From: Pseudomonadota bacterium
GTDB taxonomy: Bacteria; Pseudomonadota; Gammaproteobacteria; Steroidobacterales; Steroidobacteraceae
NCBI GenBank assembly: GCA_021805275.1
Contig: JAJZFQ010000297.1
Location: 1-18,621, forward strand
Direction: 5' to 3'
DNA: 18,621 bases
Of the stretch, positions 6,738 through 15,390 are shown piece after piece (position 1 is the stretch's first letter; each line of letters starts with the position of its first letter). Position numbers and translations under genes: made by a program. The notes beneath the pieces are model-generated. The model worked only from the letters and a program-made list of their open reading frames with translations. It did no database searches and was not told the origin of the DNA.

Positions 6738-8854
6738 GCCGCATGCTCCTCGGTACCGGTGCAGGCCTCGCCCCGCAGGCGAGTCTCAATGTGCAGATTG
6801 CCGTATTCGTCCACGTGCGCCCTGAGGTCCGGCGGGATCACCGCGCAGCTCGCAGCCTCCTCGACGATGGCCGGTCCCACCACCTGCGCTCCCGCGCCGA
6901 GTTTCGCCCGGTCGTACACCGCCGCCTCCATCGGGCCCTCCTCGTCATAGTCGACCTGTCGCGTGCCTTTGAGCGCCTTGCTCTCCTCGCCGCGGCCTGG
7001 TGCTAGGACGGGCGGACGCGGCTGGCGGACAGGGGCGAAGGCGGCGAGATGGTAGCTCACCAGCTCGATCGGACTGTCGAGCCGATAGGTGTATTGGCGC
7101 TCGTAGTGCGCGCGAAACGCTTCGGCAATCGTCGCATGCGCACTCTCATCCAGCGGACCTGACGGCAGCGCCACGCACACCGTGTGCTCCTGGCCCTCGT
7201 AGCGCATGTCCGCCATGCGCTCGAAGCGCAGCTGCGCCGCCTCGTAACCGGAGCTCGAGAACGCCTCCGCGGCGAGGCGCTCAAGCTCGAGGACGTTGCG
7301 GCTCACGGCGGCCATCTGCGCCGCAGTGAGCGGCGTCGGCTGCGTGAGGACCCAGTCCCGGCGCAGGTCGGACATCAGCATTCCCCAGGCGGAGAACACC
7401 GCAGAGTGCGGCGGGATCACGACCTTCGGGACCCTAAGCTCGCGCGCCAGGGTGACCGCATGCATGGCCCCGCCGCCCCCGAAGGCGAAGAGCACGAAAT
7501 CGCGTGGGTCGTAGCCACGGTTGATGGACACCAGGCGTAGCGCGTTCACCATGTTATTGTTGGCGACGCGGATGACGCCCCGCGCCGCCTCCTGCGCCGA
7601 GAGTCCGAGCCGCTCGCCGAGCCGCGAGAACGCCGCTCGCACCCCCGCCATGTCCGCATCGAGCTCGCCGCTGCAGAAGCTGGCGTGATCAATGCGTCCC
7701 GTGATGAGATTGGCGTCGGTCGTCGTGGGCTCTGTACCGCCCTTCCCGTAGGCAACCGGCCCCGGCAGCGCGCCGGCGCTCCTCGGGCCGACGTGGAGTT
7801 TGCCCTGGGGATCGAGCCACGCGATGCTGCCACCGCCGTTTCCAATCTCTACGATGTCCACAACCGAAACGAGCAGCGGGTAACCGCTTGAGAGCCGGCT
7901 GCGGTCGATGTGGTAAGTGTTGACCACCTGCACCCGGCCGTCATCGATCAGCGAGCACTTCGCGGTCGTGCCGCCGATGTCAAGAGCGATGACATTGCGC
8001 TCGCCGATCAGCCGACCGAGGGCGGCCGCTGCCAGCACCCCGCTCGCGGGGCCGGACTCGACGATGGTGACGGGCGTTGCGCGGGCGACCTCGAGCGTGT
8101 CGATGCCGCCATTGGACTTCATGATGTAGAGGCTGCCCCGCAGGCCACGCTCGCGCAGCTTGGATCGCAGCCCATCGAGGTAGCGCTGCGCGATCGGCCG
8201 CACGTAGGCGCTCAGAACCGTGGTGTTGGTGCGCTCGTACTCACGCCACATCCGGGTGACCTGATGCGAGGCCACCACAATGACACCGGGCCACGCCCTC
8301 TCGAGCGCCGCCACCACCGCTTGCTCATGGGCGGGGTTCGTGTAGGCGTTGAGCAAGCACACGCCGACCGCCTCGACCCCCTCCGCCCTCAGCGAGCTCA
8401 CGAGCGCTGGCAGCTCGCCGAGCGCGAGCGGCACGAGGATCTGCCCCAGGTGATCGATGCGCTCGCTGATCTCCAGACGCAGGTGACGGGGCACGAAGGG
8501 CGGCGGCTTGTGATAGCGGATGTTGAAGAAATCCGGCCGGTCGCCGCGGGCAATCTCCAGAATGTCTCGAAAGCCCCGCGTGGTGATCAGCGCCGTCTTC
8601 ACCCCGCGCCGCTCGGTGATCGCATTGATCACCACGGTCGTGCCATTGGCGAAAAATTCATCGACATCGCCGACGTCGATCTTCGCCTTGGCGAGGCCCG
8701 TCAACACCCCGTCCTCGAACTTGGGCGGGGTGGTATGGACCTTCTCGGTCCTGATCGAGCGCAGCTGGCCCGTCGCCACATCCATCTCGTAGCAGACGAT
8801 GTCCGTGAATGTGCCGCCGATATCGCTGGCGACCCGCAGCGTGCTTGCGCTCAT
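6734..8854 (-). CDS. hyuA: Hydantoinase A-type subunit 1 (HyuA/oxoprolinase family)
   Basis: 706 residues, the normal length for N-methylhydantoinase A-like proteins. The N-terminal actin/HSP70-like ATPase phosphate loop is ASDIGGTFTDIV (9-20). The family stretch NAITERRGVKTALITTRGFRDILEIARGDRPDFFN follows at 77-111, and the second nucleotide motif is ALDIGGTTAKCSLI (290-303). GNGGGSIAWLD and FGGGGAMHA mark the core domain. HyuA supplies the ATP-dependent activation of the ring carbonyl (or ketone) that HyuB then acts on. It is cytoplasmic. GGAG (8859-8862) lies four bases before the ATG. The gene follows the TonB-dependent receptor by 85 bases containing a large hairpin, and overlaps hyuB1 by ATGA. 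It is clearly paralogous to hyuA2 at 13162-15264. Confidence 0.88.
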   Translation of the reverse strand: MSASTLRVASDIGGTFTDIVCYEMDVATGQLRSIRTEKVHTTPPKFEDGVLTGLAKAKIDVGDVDEFFANGTTVVINAITERRGVKTALITTRGFRDILEIARGDRPDFFNIRYHKPPPFVPRHLRLEISERIDHLGQILVPLALGELPALVSSLRAEGVEAVGVCLLNAYTNPAHEQAVVAALERAWPGVIVVASHQVTRMWREYERTNTTVLSAYVRPIAQRYLDGLRSKLRERGLRGSLYIMKSNGGIDTLEVARATPVTIVESGPASGVLAAAALGRLIGERNVIALDIGGTTAKCSLIDDGRVQVVNTYHIDRSRLSSGYPLLVSVVDIVEIGNGGGSIAWLDPQGKLHVGPRSAGALPGPVAYGKGGTEPTTTDANLITGRIDHASFCSGELDADMAGVRAAFSRLGERLGLSAQEAARGVIRVANNNMVNALRLVSINRGYDPRDFVLFAFGGGGAMHAVTLARELRVPKVVIPPHSAVFSAWGMLMSDLRRDWVLTQPTPLTAAQMAAVSRNVLELERLAAEAFSSSGYEAAQLRFERMADMRYEGQEHTVCVALPSGPLDESAHATIAEAFRAHYERQYTYRLDSPIELVSYHLAAFAPVRQPRPPVLAPGRGEESKALKGTRQVDYDEEGPMEAAVYDRAKLGAGAQVVGPAIVEEAASCAVIPPDLRAHVDEYGNLHIETRLRGEACTGTEEHAA

Positions 8855-8878
8855 GGAACTCCACTCATCGCGTAGATC

Positions 8879-8927
8879 ACTCCGCTCCCGGGACCGGCGG
8901 GCAGCGCCGCACAGCGCGGGAGTGAGT
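8879..8927 (-). promoter_or_regulatory. Intercistronic hairpin between receptor and hyuA1
   Basis: ACTCCGCTCCCG (8879-8890) pairs with CGGGAGTGAGT (8917-8927) with one bulged or mismatched step. CGGCG (8895-8899) pairs with CGCCG (8905-8909) inside the loop. The structure fills most of the 85-base gap between the receptor stop and hyuA1. No T tract follows on the minus strand, so it is better read as a stability element or partial attenuator that keeps receptor expression above that of the enzymes. Confidence 0.45.
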
Positions 8928-8939
8928 CCGCGTGAGGCC

Positions 8940-11315
8940 TCATTGGCCGAACTTCATGCTCAGCGTCACCATCGCCGTACGCGGCAACGCGGGCTCTGTG
9001 AATCCTCCAGCGACAAACTCCTCGTTGTATCGTTTGTTGGTGGCATTGAGAATGCTCGCCATGAGTGAGATCCGCCGGCCCCTGAGGCCAAACCGCACGT
9101 TGAGCGTGCTGTATCCACCCTGGAAGCTCGAGTTATTCGCGTCCCAGGCCTCCCGGGTCCGACCCGAGAGATCCCAGCGAGTGAAGAAGGTGAGGCGGCC
9201 CAGAAGCGGGTCATTCACATAGAACGCCCGCCGTTGGTAATTGAATCCGGCATGCCACAGCCACAGGGGTGCCTGCGGCAGCATATTGCCAACGGCGGCC
9301 GGATTCAGAGAATACGCAGTGATGTAGTTATGGTTGTAGCTCGCATTCGCGTAAGCTGTGAGTTTTCCTAGCGAGGGACTGGCAAAGAGGATGCCCCTTG
9401 CGTCGAGGTCCCCGCCATACATTCTCGCACGGTTAATGTTGATGAGAACCTGCGCCCCGACCTGCGCCACGAACAGGAAGAACGGCTGGTTGGAGTCGCG
9501 AATGGCGTAGGCATCACCATTGACCTCGAGCCGATCGCCGAGCCAGCGGGATTTGAATCCGAGTTCCGTGGTGCGGGTGATCTCCGCCTTGATGCGATCG
9601 CTGACGCCGCTCAAACCGAGCGCGGCGGCGGCGGCCCCAGTGCCGTTTTGGTTGAAGCCCCCGGCCCGCATGCCCTCGCCCCAGGTTGCGTAGAGGTTCA
9701 GGTTCGGGATCGGCAGCCATTGGAGCGTCACTCGGGGGCTGTTGTGCACGAATATCGCGCGGTTCACGGCGCCCGGCACGCCGCCGCCGATCTGCAGCGG
9801 CGAGACGAACTGATTTTTTTGGACCTCGTCCCATCGGTCCGCGAGCTCGATGCCGACGTGATAGGGCAGCTGATAGCCGACGCTGCCAAGAACGGATCGT
9901 GTGGAATTGTGGTTGTCATCGGCGAAGAACGTCGCAGTCGGATTAACGAGGCTCAAAGGCTGCGGAACATAGTAGACCGGAATGATGCCGAGCCCGAGGT
10001 CCTGACTGGTCGTCGAAGAGAGGAAGCGGTTGACGCCGGAATAGTACAGGCCGGCGAGCCAGTGCAGGCCAGGGGCGGTGGCCGATCCCTTGGAGGTCAT
10101 GCGTACCTCCTCGGTCCAGCCGTGAATGTTAAAATACTGCGTTTGAGCGCCATTGACACTGCCAAGCGCCGTGACGCGTGATGGGCCACCGAGGTATGGA
10201 AACGCCTTGGCTTCCGTGAGTTCGGTGAGATACGTGTAGGACGTGGTCGACGTGAGTCGGGCAAATGACAGGCCCGTGTAGGTCGCCTTGAACGACTGCT
10301 GGTCGAGCTTGTAGTCGTCGAGTCCTGGATAGCTGTTGTAGAAGGTGTAGCTCACGGCATTCGCGTTCACCCGCGAGAAGTCGAATGGAAATGGTCCCGG
10401 AGCCAGCTGTCCGGTCGGAGTTACTAGGGCAGGCTCGTAGTGATAGAAGTTCGCCGTCCCGAGGGTGCGCTGAAAGGAGCTGTTCAGATCGAGCTGGAGG
10501 TTGTCGCTCGCGAAGAGTCGCAGTTTTAACCGCGCACCCCACCGCTCTTGGGGATTCTCGCCGTAGCCCGGGAGCGATACGTTCTTGAAGAATCCGCTGT
10601 TGCTTGAGTACATGCCGGCCAGGCGAAACTCCAGCACATTCTTGACGATCGGGCCGCCGACACCGAAGGAGCCTCCGTACTGGCCGTAGTCCCCTTCGTG
10701 TACGTCCGCGTACCCGGTGTAGTAGTCCGTCGGGTCGGCCGTATTGATAATGATCGCGCCGGCGACGGCATCCGGGCCGTACAAGGCGCCCTCGGGCCCC
10801 TTGATCACCTGCACGCTGGCGAGGTCATACATGGCCTGGTTGAACTGCTCCGGGTCGATCTCGTTGACGCCGTCGAGGCGCGTCACCACCGGGGAGGTAG
10901 TGTTGCGATTCTGGGAAATGCCACGGATCGAGATGAGACTGAGGCCCGCCTGCTGGGATTGGGTGAACGCCATGCCGGGCACGAGATCCATCAGCCCCTC
11001 GATGTTTGGGCTACGCAGCTCGGCGAGCGCCGTGCCGGTGAATACGGTATCAACAGCCGGGAGCTGAAGGTTCCGCACCGCGAACCCGTGGGCGGTAACG
11101 ATGACTTCCGCGAGCTTAGGCGCCGGCGCCCCCCTTGAACTCGAGGCAGCTGCAATCGATGCGGGTCTCGAACCCCTGCGCGCATGAAGAACACGGGCGC
11201 TCGCGATCGGCACCGCGGCCATCAGCAGAGACATCAGCAGCGTGCCGCGATACCGGATGCCCGTATTGCCGTCGCCGCCCGCGAGGAGAACGCTCCACAC
11301 TCTTCTGGCCTGCAT
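8940..11315 (-). CDS. TonB-dependent outer-membrane receptor
   Basis: 791 residues from the start used here. It has a long basic n-region, a hydrophobic core (TLLMSLLMAAVP, about 25-36) and an ASA-type cleavage site near residue 40. A possible TonB box (EVIVTA) lies near 70-75, followed by a plug domain (about 80-195) with SIRGISQNRN, VVTRLDGV and VIKGPEGALYGPDAVAGAIII, then a barrel with alternating aromatic strands. It imports a scarce substrate across the outer membrane with TonB/ExbBD energy. The frame is open to an ATG at 11339, but that start has no ribosome site. ATG at 11315 has GAGG (11325-11328) nine bases upstream and gives a leader of about 50 bases, like the other two promoters. 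The protein ends KFGQ rather than in the usual terminal Phe, with two residues added after the aromatic. It heads the operon that includes hyuA1, hyuB1, the amidohydrolase and the MFS gene. Confidence 0.9.
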   Translation of the reverse strand: MQARRVWSVLLAGGDGNTGIRYRGTLLMSLLMAAVPIASARVLHARRGSRPASIAAASSSRGAPAPKLAEVIVTAHGFAVRNLQLPAVDTVFTGTALAELRSPNIEGLMDLVPGMAFTQSQQAGLSLISIRGISQNRNTTSPVVTRLDGVNEIDPEQFNQAMYDLASVQVIKGPEGALYGPDAVAGAIIINTADPTDYYTGYADVHEGDYGQYGGSFGVGGPIVKNVLEFRLAGMYSSNSGFFKNVSLPGYGENPQERWGARLKLRLFASDNLQLDLNSSFQRTLGTANFYHYEPALVTPTGQLAPGPFPFDFSRVNANAVSYTFYNSYPGLDDYKLDQQSFKATYTGLSFARLTSTTSYTYLTELTEAKAFPYLGGPSRVTALGSVNGAQTQYFNIHGWTEEVRMTSKGSATAPGLHWLAGLYYSGVNRFLSSTTSQDLGLGIIPVYYVPQPLSLVNPTATFFADDNHNSTRSVLGSVGYQLPYHVGIELADRWDEVQKNQFVSPLQIGGGVPGAVNRAIFVHNSPRVTLQWLPIPNLNLYATWGEGMRAGGFNQNGTGAAAAALGLSGVSDRIKAEITRTTELGFKSRWLGDRLEVNGDAYAIRDSNQPFFLFVAQVGAQVLININRARMYGGDLDARGILFASPSLGKLTAYANASYNHNYITAYSLNPAAVGNMLPQAPLWLWHAGFNYQRRAFYVNDPLLGRLTFFTRWDLSGRTREAWDANNSSFQGGYSTLNVRFGLRGRRISLMASILNATNKRYNEEFVAGGFTEPALPRTAMVTLSMKFGQ

Positions 11316-11371
11316 CGCGGTGTACCTCGTTATTCTCATGATTGGATTGTCGCAGGATTCAGCTCACCCCG

Positions 11372-11400
11372 ACGTTAGAGGCGCACCCAGCCGCGGTCAA
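11372..11400 (-). promoter_or_regulatory. Sigma-70-type promoter of the receptor operon
   Basis: On the minus strand TTGACC (11400-11395) is followed, after 17 bases, by TAACGT (11377-11372). The -35 matches consensus at five of six positions and the -10 at three. A transcript would begin near 11365. The first T of the -35 lies 50.5 bp from the centre of the dyad at 11443-11458, exactly as in the hyuA2 promoter. Confidence 0.6.
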
Positions 11401-11414
11401 CGCGGGCAGCGGGT

Positions 11415-11428
11415 GAGCCCCGGGGCTC
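11415..11428. repeat. Perfect 14-bp palindrome GAGCCCCGGGGCTC
   Basis: The palindrome lies between the operator-like dyad (11443-11458) and the -35 box (11395-11400) of the receptor promoter. No counterpart is seen at the same place upstream of hyuA2. It may be a second regulator's site or part of a hairpin at the end of the hyuB2 transcript. Confidence 0.4.
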
Positions 11429-11442
11429 GGGCGGGGCTGGTA

Positions 11443-11458
11443 CTACCCGAACGAGTAG
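11443..11458. promoter_or_regulatory. Operator-like dyad upstream of the receptor operon
   Basis: CTACCCGAACGAGTAG is a near-perfect inverted repeat with one mismatch between its 7-base arms. The symmetry extends to 11-base arms (11439-11462) with 9 of 11 matching. It shares half-sites with the dyads at 440-455 and 15399-15414. Its centre is 50.5 bp upstream of the -35, a distance suited to an upstream activator. As RNA it would also fold, using two G-U pairs, so a 3'-end role for hyuB2 remains possible. Confidence 0.65.
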
Positions 11459-11482
11459 CACCGCTCGATCTCGGTGCACGCC

Positions 11483-13165
11483 TCAGCCGGCACCCGGGTG
11501 CGCGCCGCCCTCGATCCCGTATTGGCGCAGCGCCAGCTCCGGCGTCAGGTAGCCGTCGCGCACGTCCGCGGCAACCGCCGCGGGATCCCGCTCGCGAGGG
11601 TCCCCGTGGCCGCCGCCGTTCGCGGTGGTGATGCGGATCACGTCACCGGCGTTGATCAGCAGCCCACTGACGACGGCATAGGTCTCACGGCGGCCATCGC
11701 GACGCAAGACTTCGATCTGATTGGCCGAGCCCTCCTCTCCCCCGTCCAGGGCCCAGGGCTTGTACTGGTTGCGCGAGTACGAGGCGGTGAGAAAGCACCC
11801 GTCGCTGCGCACCTGGTATTCCAGGACGATGCCGCGCCCACCGCGGTAGCGGCCGGCGCCCGCCGGGGCGCTGCTCAGTTCGAGCCGATCCACGTAGAGC
11901 CCATAGCGCGCTTCGGCAATCTCCGCGGGGCAATTGAACGTCTCGCCATGCAGGGCGGAGAACATCGCATGATTGCCGTCCGCCTCTCGCGAGCCACCCC
12001 AGCCGCCGACCTCCGGCTCGATGATGGTGAACCGCTGGCCAGTGTCCGGGTGGGTGCCGCCGATCAGCGTGCCGCAGATGCTGGCGAAATGACCGCTCGG
12101 CAGGCGCGCGGCGAGATGCGGGGCGAGACACCGCCACAACAGGTCGTAGAGGCGGATCATCACCTCGTAATAGACGCCCATCGCGGCAGGCGGCGTGGGC
12201 TCGAACACCGTGCCTGGAGTGGTCAGCATGCGGATCGGCCGGAACGTGCCGCCGTTGGCGATCCCGCGCGGATCGGCGATGTTCTTGAAGATCATCTGCA
12301 GCGCGCCCAGGCAGCCATCGCGACTGCAATTGTTGGGACCCGGATCCTGCGGGGGATTCTCGCGCAGGTCGACGATGAACTCGCGGTCGGTGATCTCGAC
12401 CGTCGCCCGATAGACCGCCCCGGAGTCCTGCGCCTCGGCGATGCTGAAGCGACCCTTGGGGAGCGCCGCGAGGCCCTTCAGCGCGACCTGCTCGCCGTAA
12501 TCCATGAACCGGCTCATCGCCACGGCGAACGTCTCTCCGCCGTACTTCCTCGCCACCTCCTCGATTCGCCTCGCCCCGACCCGCACGGCTGCGACGCCCG
12601 CCCATAGATCGCCGAGAAGGAACTTCGGCAGGCGCGAGCTCACGGTCATGATGTCGATGACGGAGCGGATCGGCGCGCCGCACGAGATGAGCTTGACCGC
12701 CGGGAGGCGCAGGCCCTCCTGAAAGATCTCGGTGGCGACCATGGAGATCGATCCCGGTGCCATCCCGCCGATGTCGTTCCAATGGGCGATGTTCGCCGTC
12801 CAGGCGAGCAGCCGGCCGTCGACGAAAACGGGCATCAGCAGCACGTGATCGTTGAGGTGCGTGACGCCGCCGTAGTAGGGATCATTGGTAATGAAGACAT
12901 CACCGGGCTCGATGTCCCCGGGCTTGTGATGAAGCTCGAGCAGGCGCTTCACTGACTTGTCGAGGATACCGACAAACCCAGGGACGCCAGCGCCACTCGA
13001 GGCGAGATTGCCGGCAGCGTCGGTCACTGCGGTCCCCGCGTCCAGCACCTCGTAGATGATCGCGCTCATGGCCGTCTTGCGCAGCGCCGCGAACATCTCG
13101 TCCGCGGCAGCCTGCAGCGCGCTCTGGATGATCTGCAGCGTGATGGGATCGTACTCGGCGGTCAT
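11483..13165 (-). CDS. hyuB: Hydantoinase B-type subunit 2 (HyuB/oxoprolinase family)
   Basis: 560 residues, full length. It opens EYDPITLQIIQSALQAAADEMFAALRKTA. It carries the standard NDPYYGGVTHLND (94-106) with candidate metal ligands His103, Asp106 and His128 (AHWNDIGG), a central HFASICGTLIGGTHPDTGQRF segment and the C-terminal ANGGGHGDPRERDP. It is closely similar to HyuB1, but unlike HyuB1 keeps the Asp of NDP. The ATG at 13165 overlaps the hyuA2 stop by ATGA, with GAGG eight bases upstream. It should form one enzyme with the HyuA2 product. The family covers hydantoinase, oxoprolinase, lactamase and ketone carboxylase activities, and the sequence alone does not choose among them. The gene is followed by 143 bases that hold the receptor promoter and dyad. 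Confidence 0.88.
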   Translation of the reverse strand: MTAEYDPITLQIIQSALQAAADEMFAALRKTAMSAIIYEVLDAGTAVTDAAGNLASSGAGVPGFVGILDKSVKRLLELHHKPGDIEPGDVFITNDPYYGGVTHLNDHVLLMPVFVDGRLLAWTANIAHWNDIGGMAPGSISMVATEIFQEGLRLPAVKLISCGAPIRSVIDIMTVSSRLPKFLLGDLWAGVAAVRVGARRIEEVARKYGGETFAVAMSRFMDYGEQVALKGLAALPKGRFSIAEAQDSGAVYRATVEITDREFIVDLRENPPQDPGPNNCSRDGCLGALQMIFKNIADPRGIANGGTFRPIRMLTTPGTVFEPTPPAAMGVYYEVMIRLYDLLWRCLAPHLAARLPSGHFASICGTLIGGTHPDTGQRFTIIEPEVGGWGGSREADGNHAMFSALHGETFNCPAEIAEARYGLYVDRLELSSAPAGAGRYRGGRGIVLEYQVRSDGCFLTASYSRNQYKPWALDGGEEGSANQIEVLRRDGRRETYAVVSGLLINAGDVIRITTANGGGHGDPRERDPAAVAADVRDGYLTPELALRQYGIEGGAHPGAG

Positions 13166-15264
13166 GGGGAGGGCCTCGACTCGGTGGCTGCGGGGAGATG
13201 GATGTGATAGTTGCCGTAGTCATCGATGCTGACACGGCTGCCCGGGTGCACAAGCACCGTCATCCCGGCGGTCTCGATCACGGCCGGCCCGCTCAGACTC
13301 ATGCCGGGCTCGAGGAGGTCCCCGTCGTAGATGTCCGCGCCGTGAATGCCCTCGATTGCGTAATCGACGTCGCGACGCCCCTTGAGGGCCGACTCAAGCG
13401 CATGCCCGGTGGCCGGTGGCTTCTGCGGCTGCAGCTTGCCGACGTCCGCCCGCGCAATGAGATGCACGCCCACCAGCTCGATGGGCGCATCCAGTCGGTA
13501 GGTGTACTCACGCTGATAGCCCACATGAAACGCCGCGCTGATCGCAGCGACTGCGGAGTCGTCGATGGGCTCTGCCGGGACCTCGACCTCGACGTGGTGC
13601 TCCTGGTTCTCGTAGCGCAATTTGGCGAACGCCTGCAATGAGACGCGCTGCGGATCGATCCCCTCCTCCCGGAACTGTCCGCGCGCAGACTCGGCGATCT
13701 CGCCGAGGAGCGCGGTGATCCTCGGCGCCTCCTCAGGATGGAAGCGAAGGAGGCGGGTCGCGAAGTAGTCCCGTCGCAACTCGCTCATCAGCATGCCCCA
13801 CGCGCTGAATACGTCTGCCTGCCGGGGCACCACGACCTGCGTGATGCCGAGCTCCGCGGCCAACGCGGCGGCATGCATGGCGCCGCCCCCACCGAAGGCC
13901 ACCAATGTGAACTCCCGTGGGTCGTGGCCACGGTTGATGGAGACAAGCTTGAGTGCATTCACCATATTGCTGTTGGCGATGCGGATGATCCCGCGGGCGA
14001 TCTCGCGGCGCGAGAGACCGGCGCGCTGGGCGAGCCGGTCGAGCGCCGCGCCCGCCGCACCCATGTCGGCCTGGATGGCGCCGCCGCAAAAGAATTCCGG
14101 GTTGATGCGCCCGAGCGCCAGGTTGGCGTCTGTGGTCGTGGCCTCCTCACCACCCCGCCCGTACGCCGCAGGTCCCGGCGCGGCGCCGGCTGACTCAGGG
14201 CCGACCCGAAGCTTCCCGAACTCATCGAGCCAGGCGATACTGCCACCGCCATTGCCAATCTCGACCAGATCTACCACCGGCACCATGATCGGATAGCCGG
14301 CGGAGGTCGGACTTCGTTCGATCCAATAATCGGTCAGGATGCGCACGCGACCTTGCTCGATCAGGCTGCACTTGGCGGTTGTGCCGCCGATGTCGAGCGC
14401 GAGGATGTTCGGTATTCCGAGGAGCCGCCCGAGCTCGGCCGCGCCCCAGAATCCGCTCGCAGGACCTGACTCGACCATGGTGATCGGCACGGCACTCGAG
14501 TGCGCCACGGAATCGATGCCGCAATTGGATTGCATAACATAAAGCTGCCCCGCGAAGCCGCGCGAGCGCAGGCCGCTCTGCAGCCGATCGAGATAGCGGG
14601 CGGCGAGCGGCTGCACATAGGCGGACAGCACCGCGGTGTTGGCACGCTCGTACTCGCGCCATTCGCGGGTGATCTGGTGAGAGGCGACGACGGGAATCTC
14701 CGGCCAGGCCCGACGCACCGCGGCCAGCACGCGCTCCTCGTGCTGCGGGTTCGCGTAAGCGTGCAAGAGGCAAATGGCGATCGCCTCGACGGACTCGCGC
14801 CGCAGGTCCTCGAGAATGAGCGGTAGGGAGGTGAGATCGAGCGGCTCGCGCTCCTCGCCCAAGTAGGTCATGCGCCCGGGAAGCTCGCGCCGAAGATAGC
14901 GCGGCACGAAGGGCGGCGGCTTGCGGTAGCCGAGGTTGAAGAAATCCGGCCGGTTGCCACGGGCGATCTCGAGCGAATCGCGAAACCCCGCGGAGGTGAT
15001 CAACGCGACCCTGGCGCCCTTGCGCTCGGTGAGAGCGTTGATGACGACCGTCGTGCCATGAGCCACGAAGTTGACGGTGTCGATTGGGATTGCGGACTTC
15101 TCCATGACATCGAACACGCCACGCTCGAACTGCGGCGGCGTGGTGTCGGTCTTGGCAGTGACGAGGGTCTGCGCGCCCGTCTCAGGGTCGACCCGGAGAT
15201 AGACGAGGTCGGTGAAGGTACCCCCCACATCGGTGGCGACCCGGGTGATCGATCTCAAGGTCAT
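13162..15264 (-). CDS. hyuA: Hydantoinase A-type subunit 2 (HyuA/oxoprolinase family)
   Basis: 700 residues. ATPase motifs are ATDVGGTFTDLVYL (10-23) and LALDIGGTTAKCSLI in the second half of the N-terminal region. The signature NALTERKGARVALITSAGFRDSLEIARGNRPDFFN is nearly the same as in HyuA1, and the two align along their whole length without large gaps. It provides ATP-dependent activation for the reaction completed by HyuB2. The start ATG at 15264 is preceded by a modest purine run (ACGAGAG). A promoter with TTGACC and TAAGGT lies about 60-90 bases upstream, and the operator-like palindrome lies 142 bases upstream. It is the first gene of a two-gene operon placed directly after the regulator gene. 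Confidence 0.88.
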   Translation of the reverse strand: MTLRSITRVATDVGGTFTDLVYLRVDPETGAQTLVTAKTDTTPPQFERGVFDVMEKSAIPIDTVNFVAHGTTVVINALTERKGARVALITSAGFRDSLEIARGNRPDFFNLGYRKPPPFVPRYLRRELPGRMTYLGEEREPLDLTSLPLILEDLRRESVEAIAICLLHAYANPQHEERVLAAVRRAWPEIPVVASHQITREWREYERANTAVLSAYVQPLAARYLDRLQSGLRSRGFAGQLYVMQSNCGIDSVAHSSAVPITMVESGPASGFWGAAELGRLLGIPNILALDIGGTTAKCSLIEQGRVRILTDYWIERSPTSAGYPIMVPVVDLVEIGNGGGSIAWLDEFGKLRVGPESAGAAPGPAAYGRGGEEATTTDANLALGRINPEFFCGGAIQADMGAAGAALDRLAQRAGLSRREIARGIIRIANSNMVNALKLVSINRGHDPREFTLVAFGGGGAMHAAALAAELGITQVVVPRQADVFSAWGMLMSELRRDYFATRLLRFHPEEAPRITALLGEIAESARGQFREEGIDPQRVSLQAFAKLRYENQEHHVEVEVPAEPIDDSAVAAISAAFHVGYQREYTYRLDAPIELVGVHLIARADVGKLQPQKPPATGHALESALKGRRDVDYAIEGIHGADIYDGDLLEPGMSLSGPAVIETAGMTVLVHPGSRVSIDDYGNYHIHLPAATESRPSP

Positions 15265-15326
15265 GCGGCTCTCGTTGTGCTGCAGTGGTACGCGCGCGAG
15301 CGCGGACAGACAGGACGTTGCGCGCG

Positions 15327-15356
15327 ACCTTAGGCCAGCGCGTCAGACAGGGTCAA
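15327..15356 (-). promoter_or_regulatory. Sigma-70-type promoter of hyuA2-hyuB2
   Basis: On the minus strand TTGACC (15356-15351), 18 bases, then TAAGGT (15332-15327). Both boxes closely resemble those of the receptor promoter (TTGACC, TAACGT). A transcript would begin near 15320 and leave a leader of about 56 bases. The -35 starts 50.5 bp from the centre of the palindrome at 15398-15415. Confidence 0.6.
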
Positions 15357-15390
15357 CGAGATCGGCGGGTGGATGCTGCGGATGGGGGAG

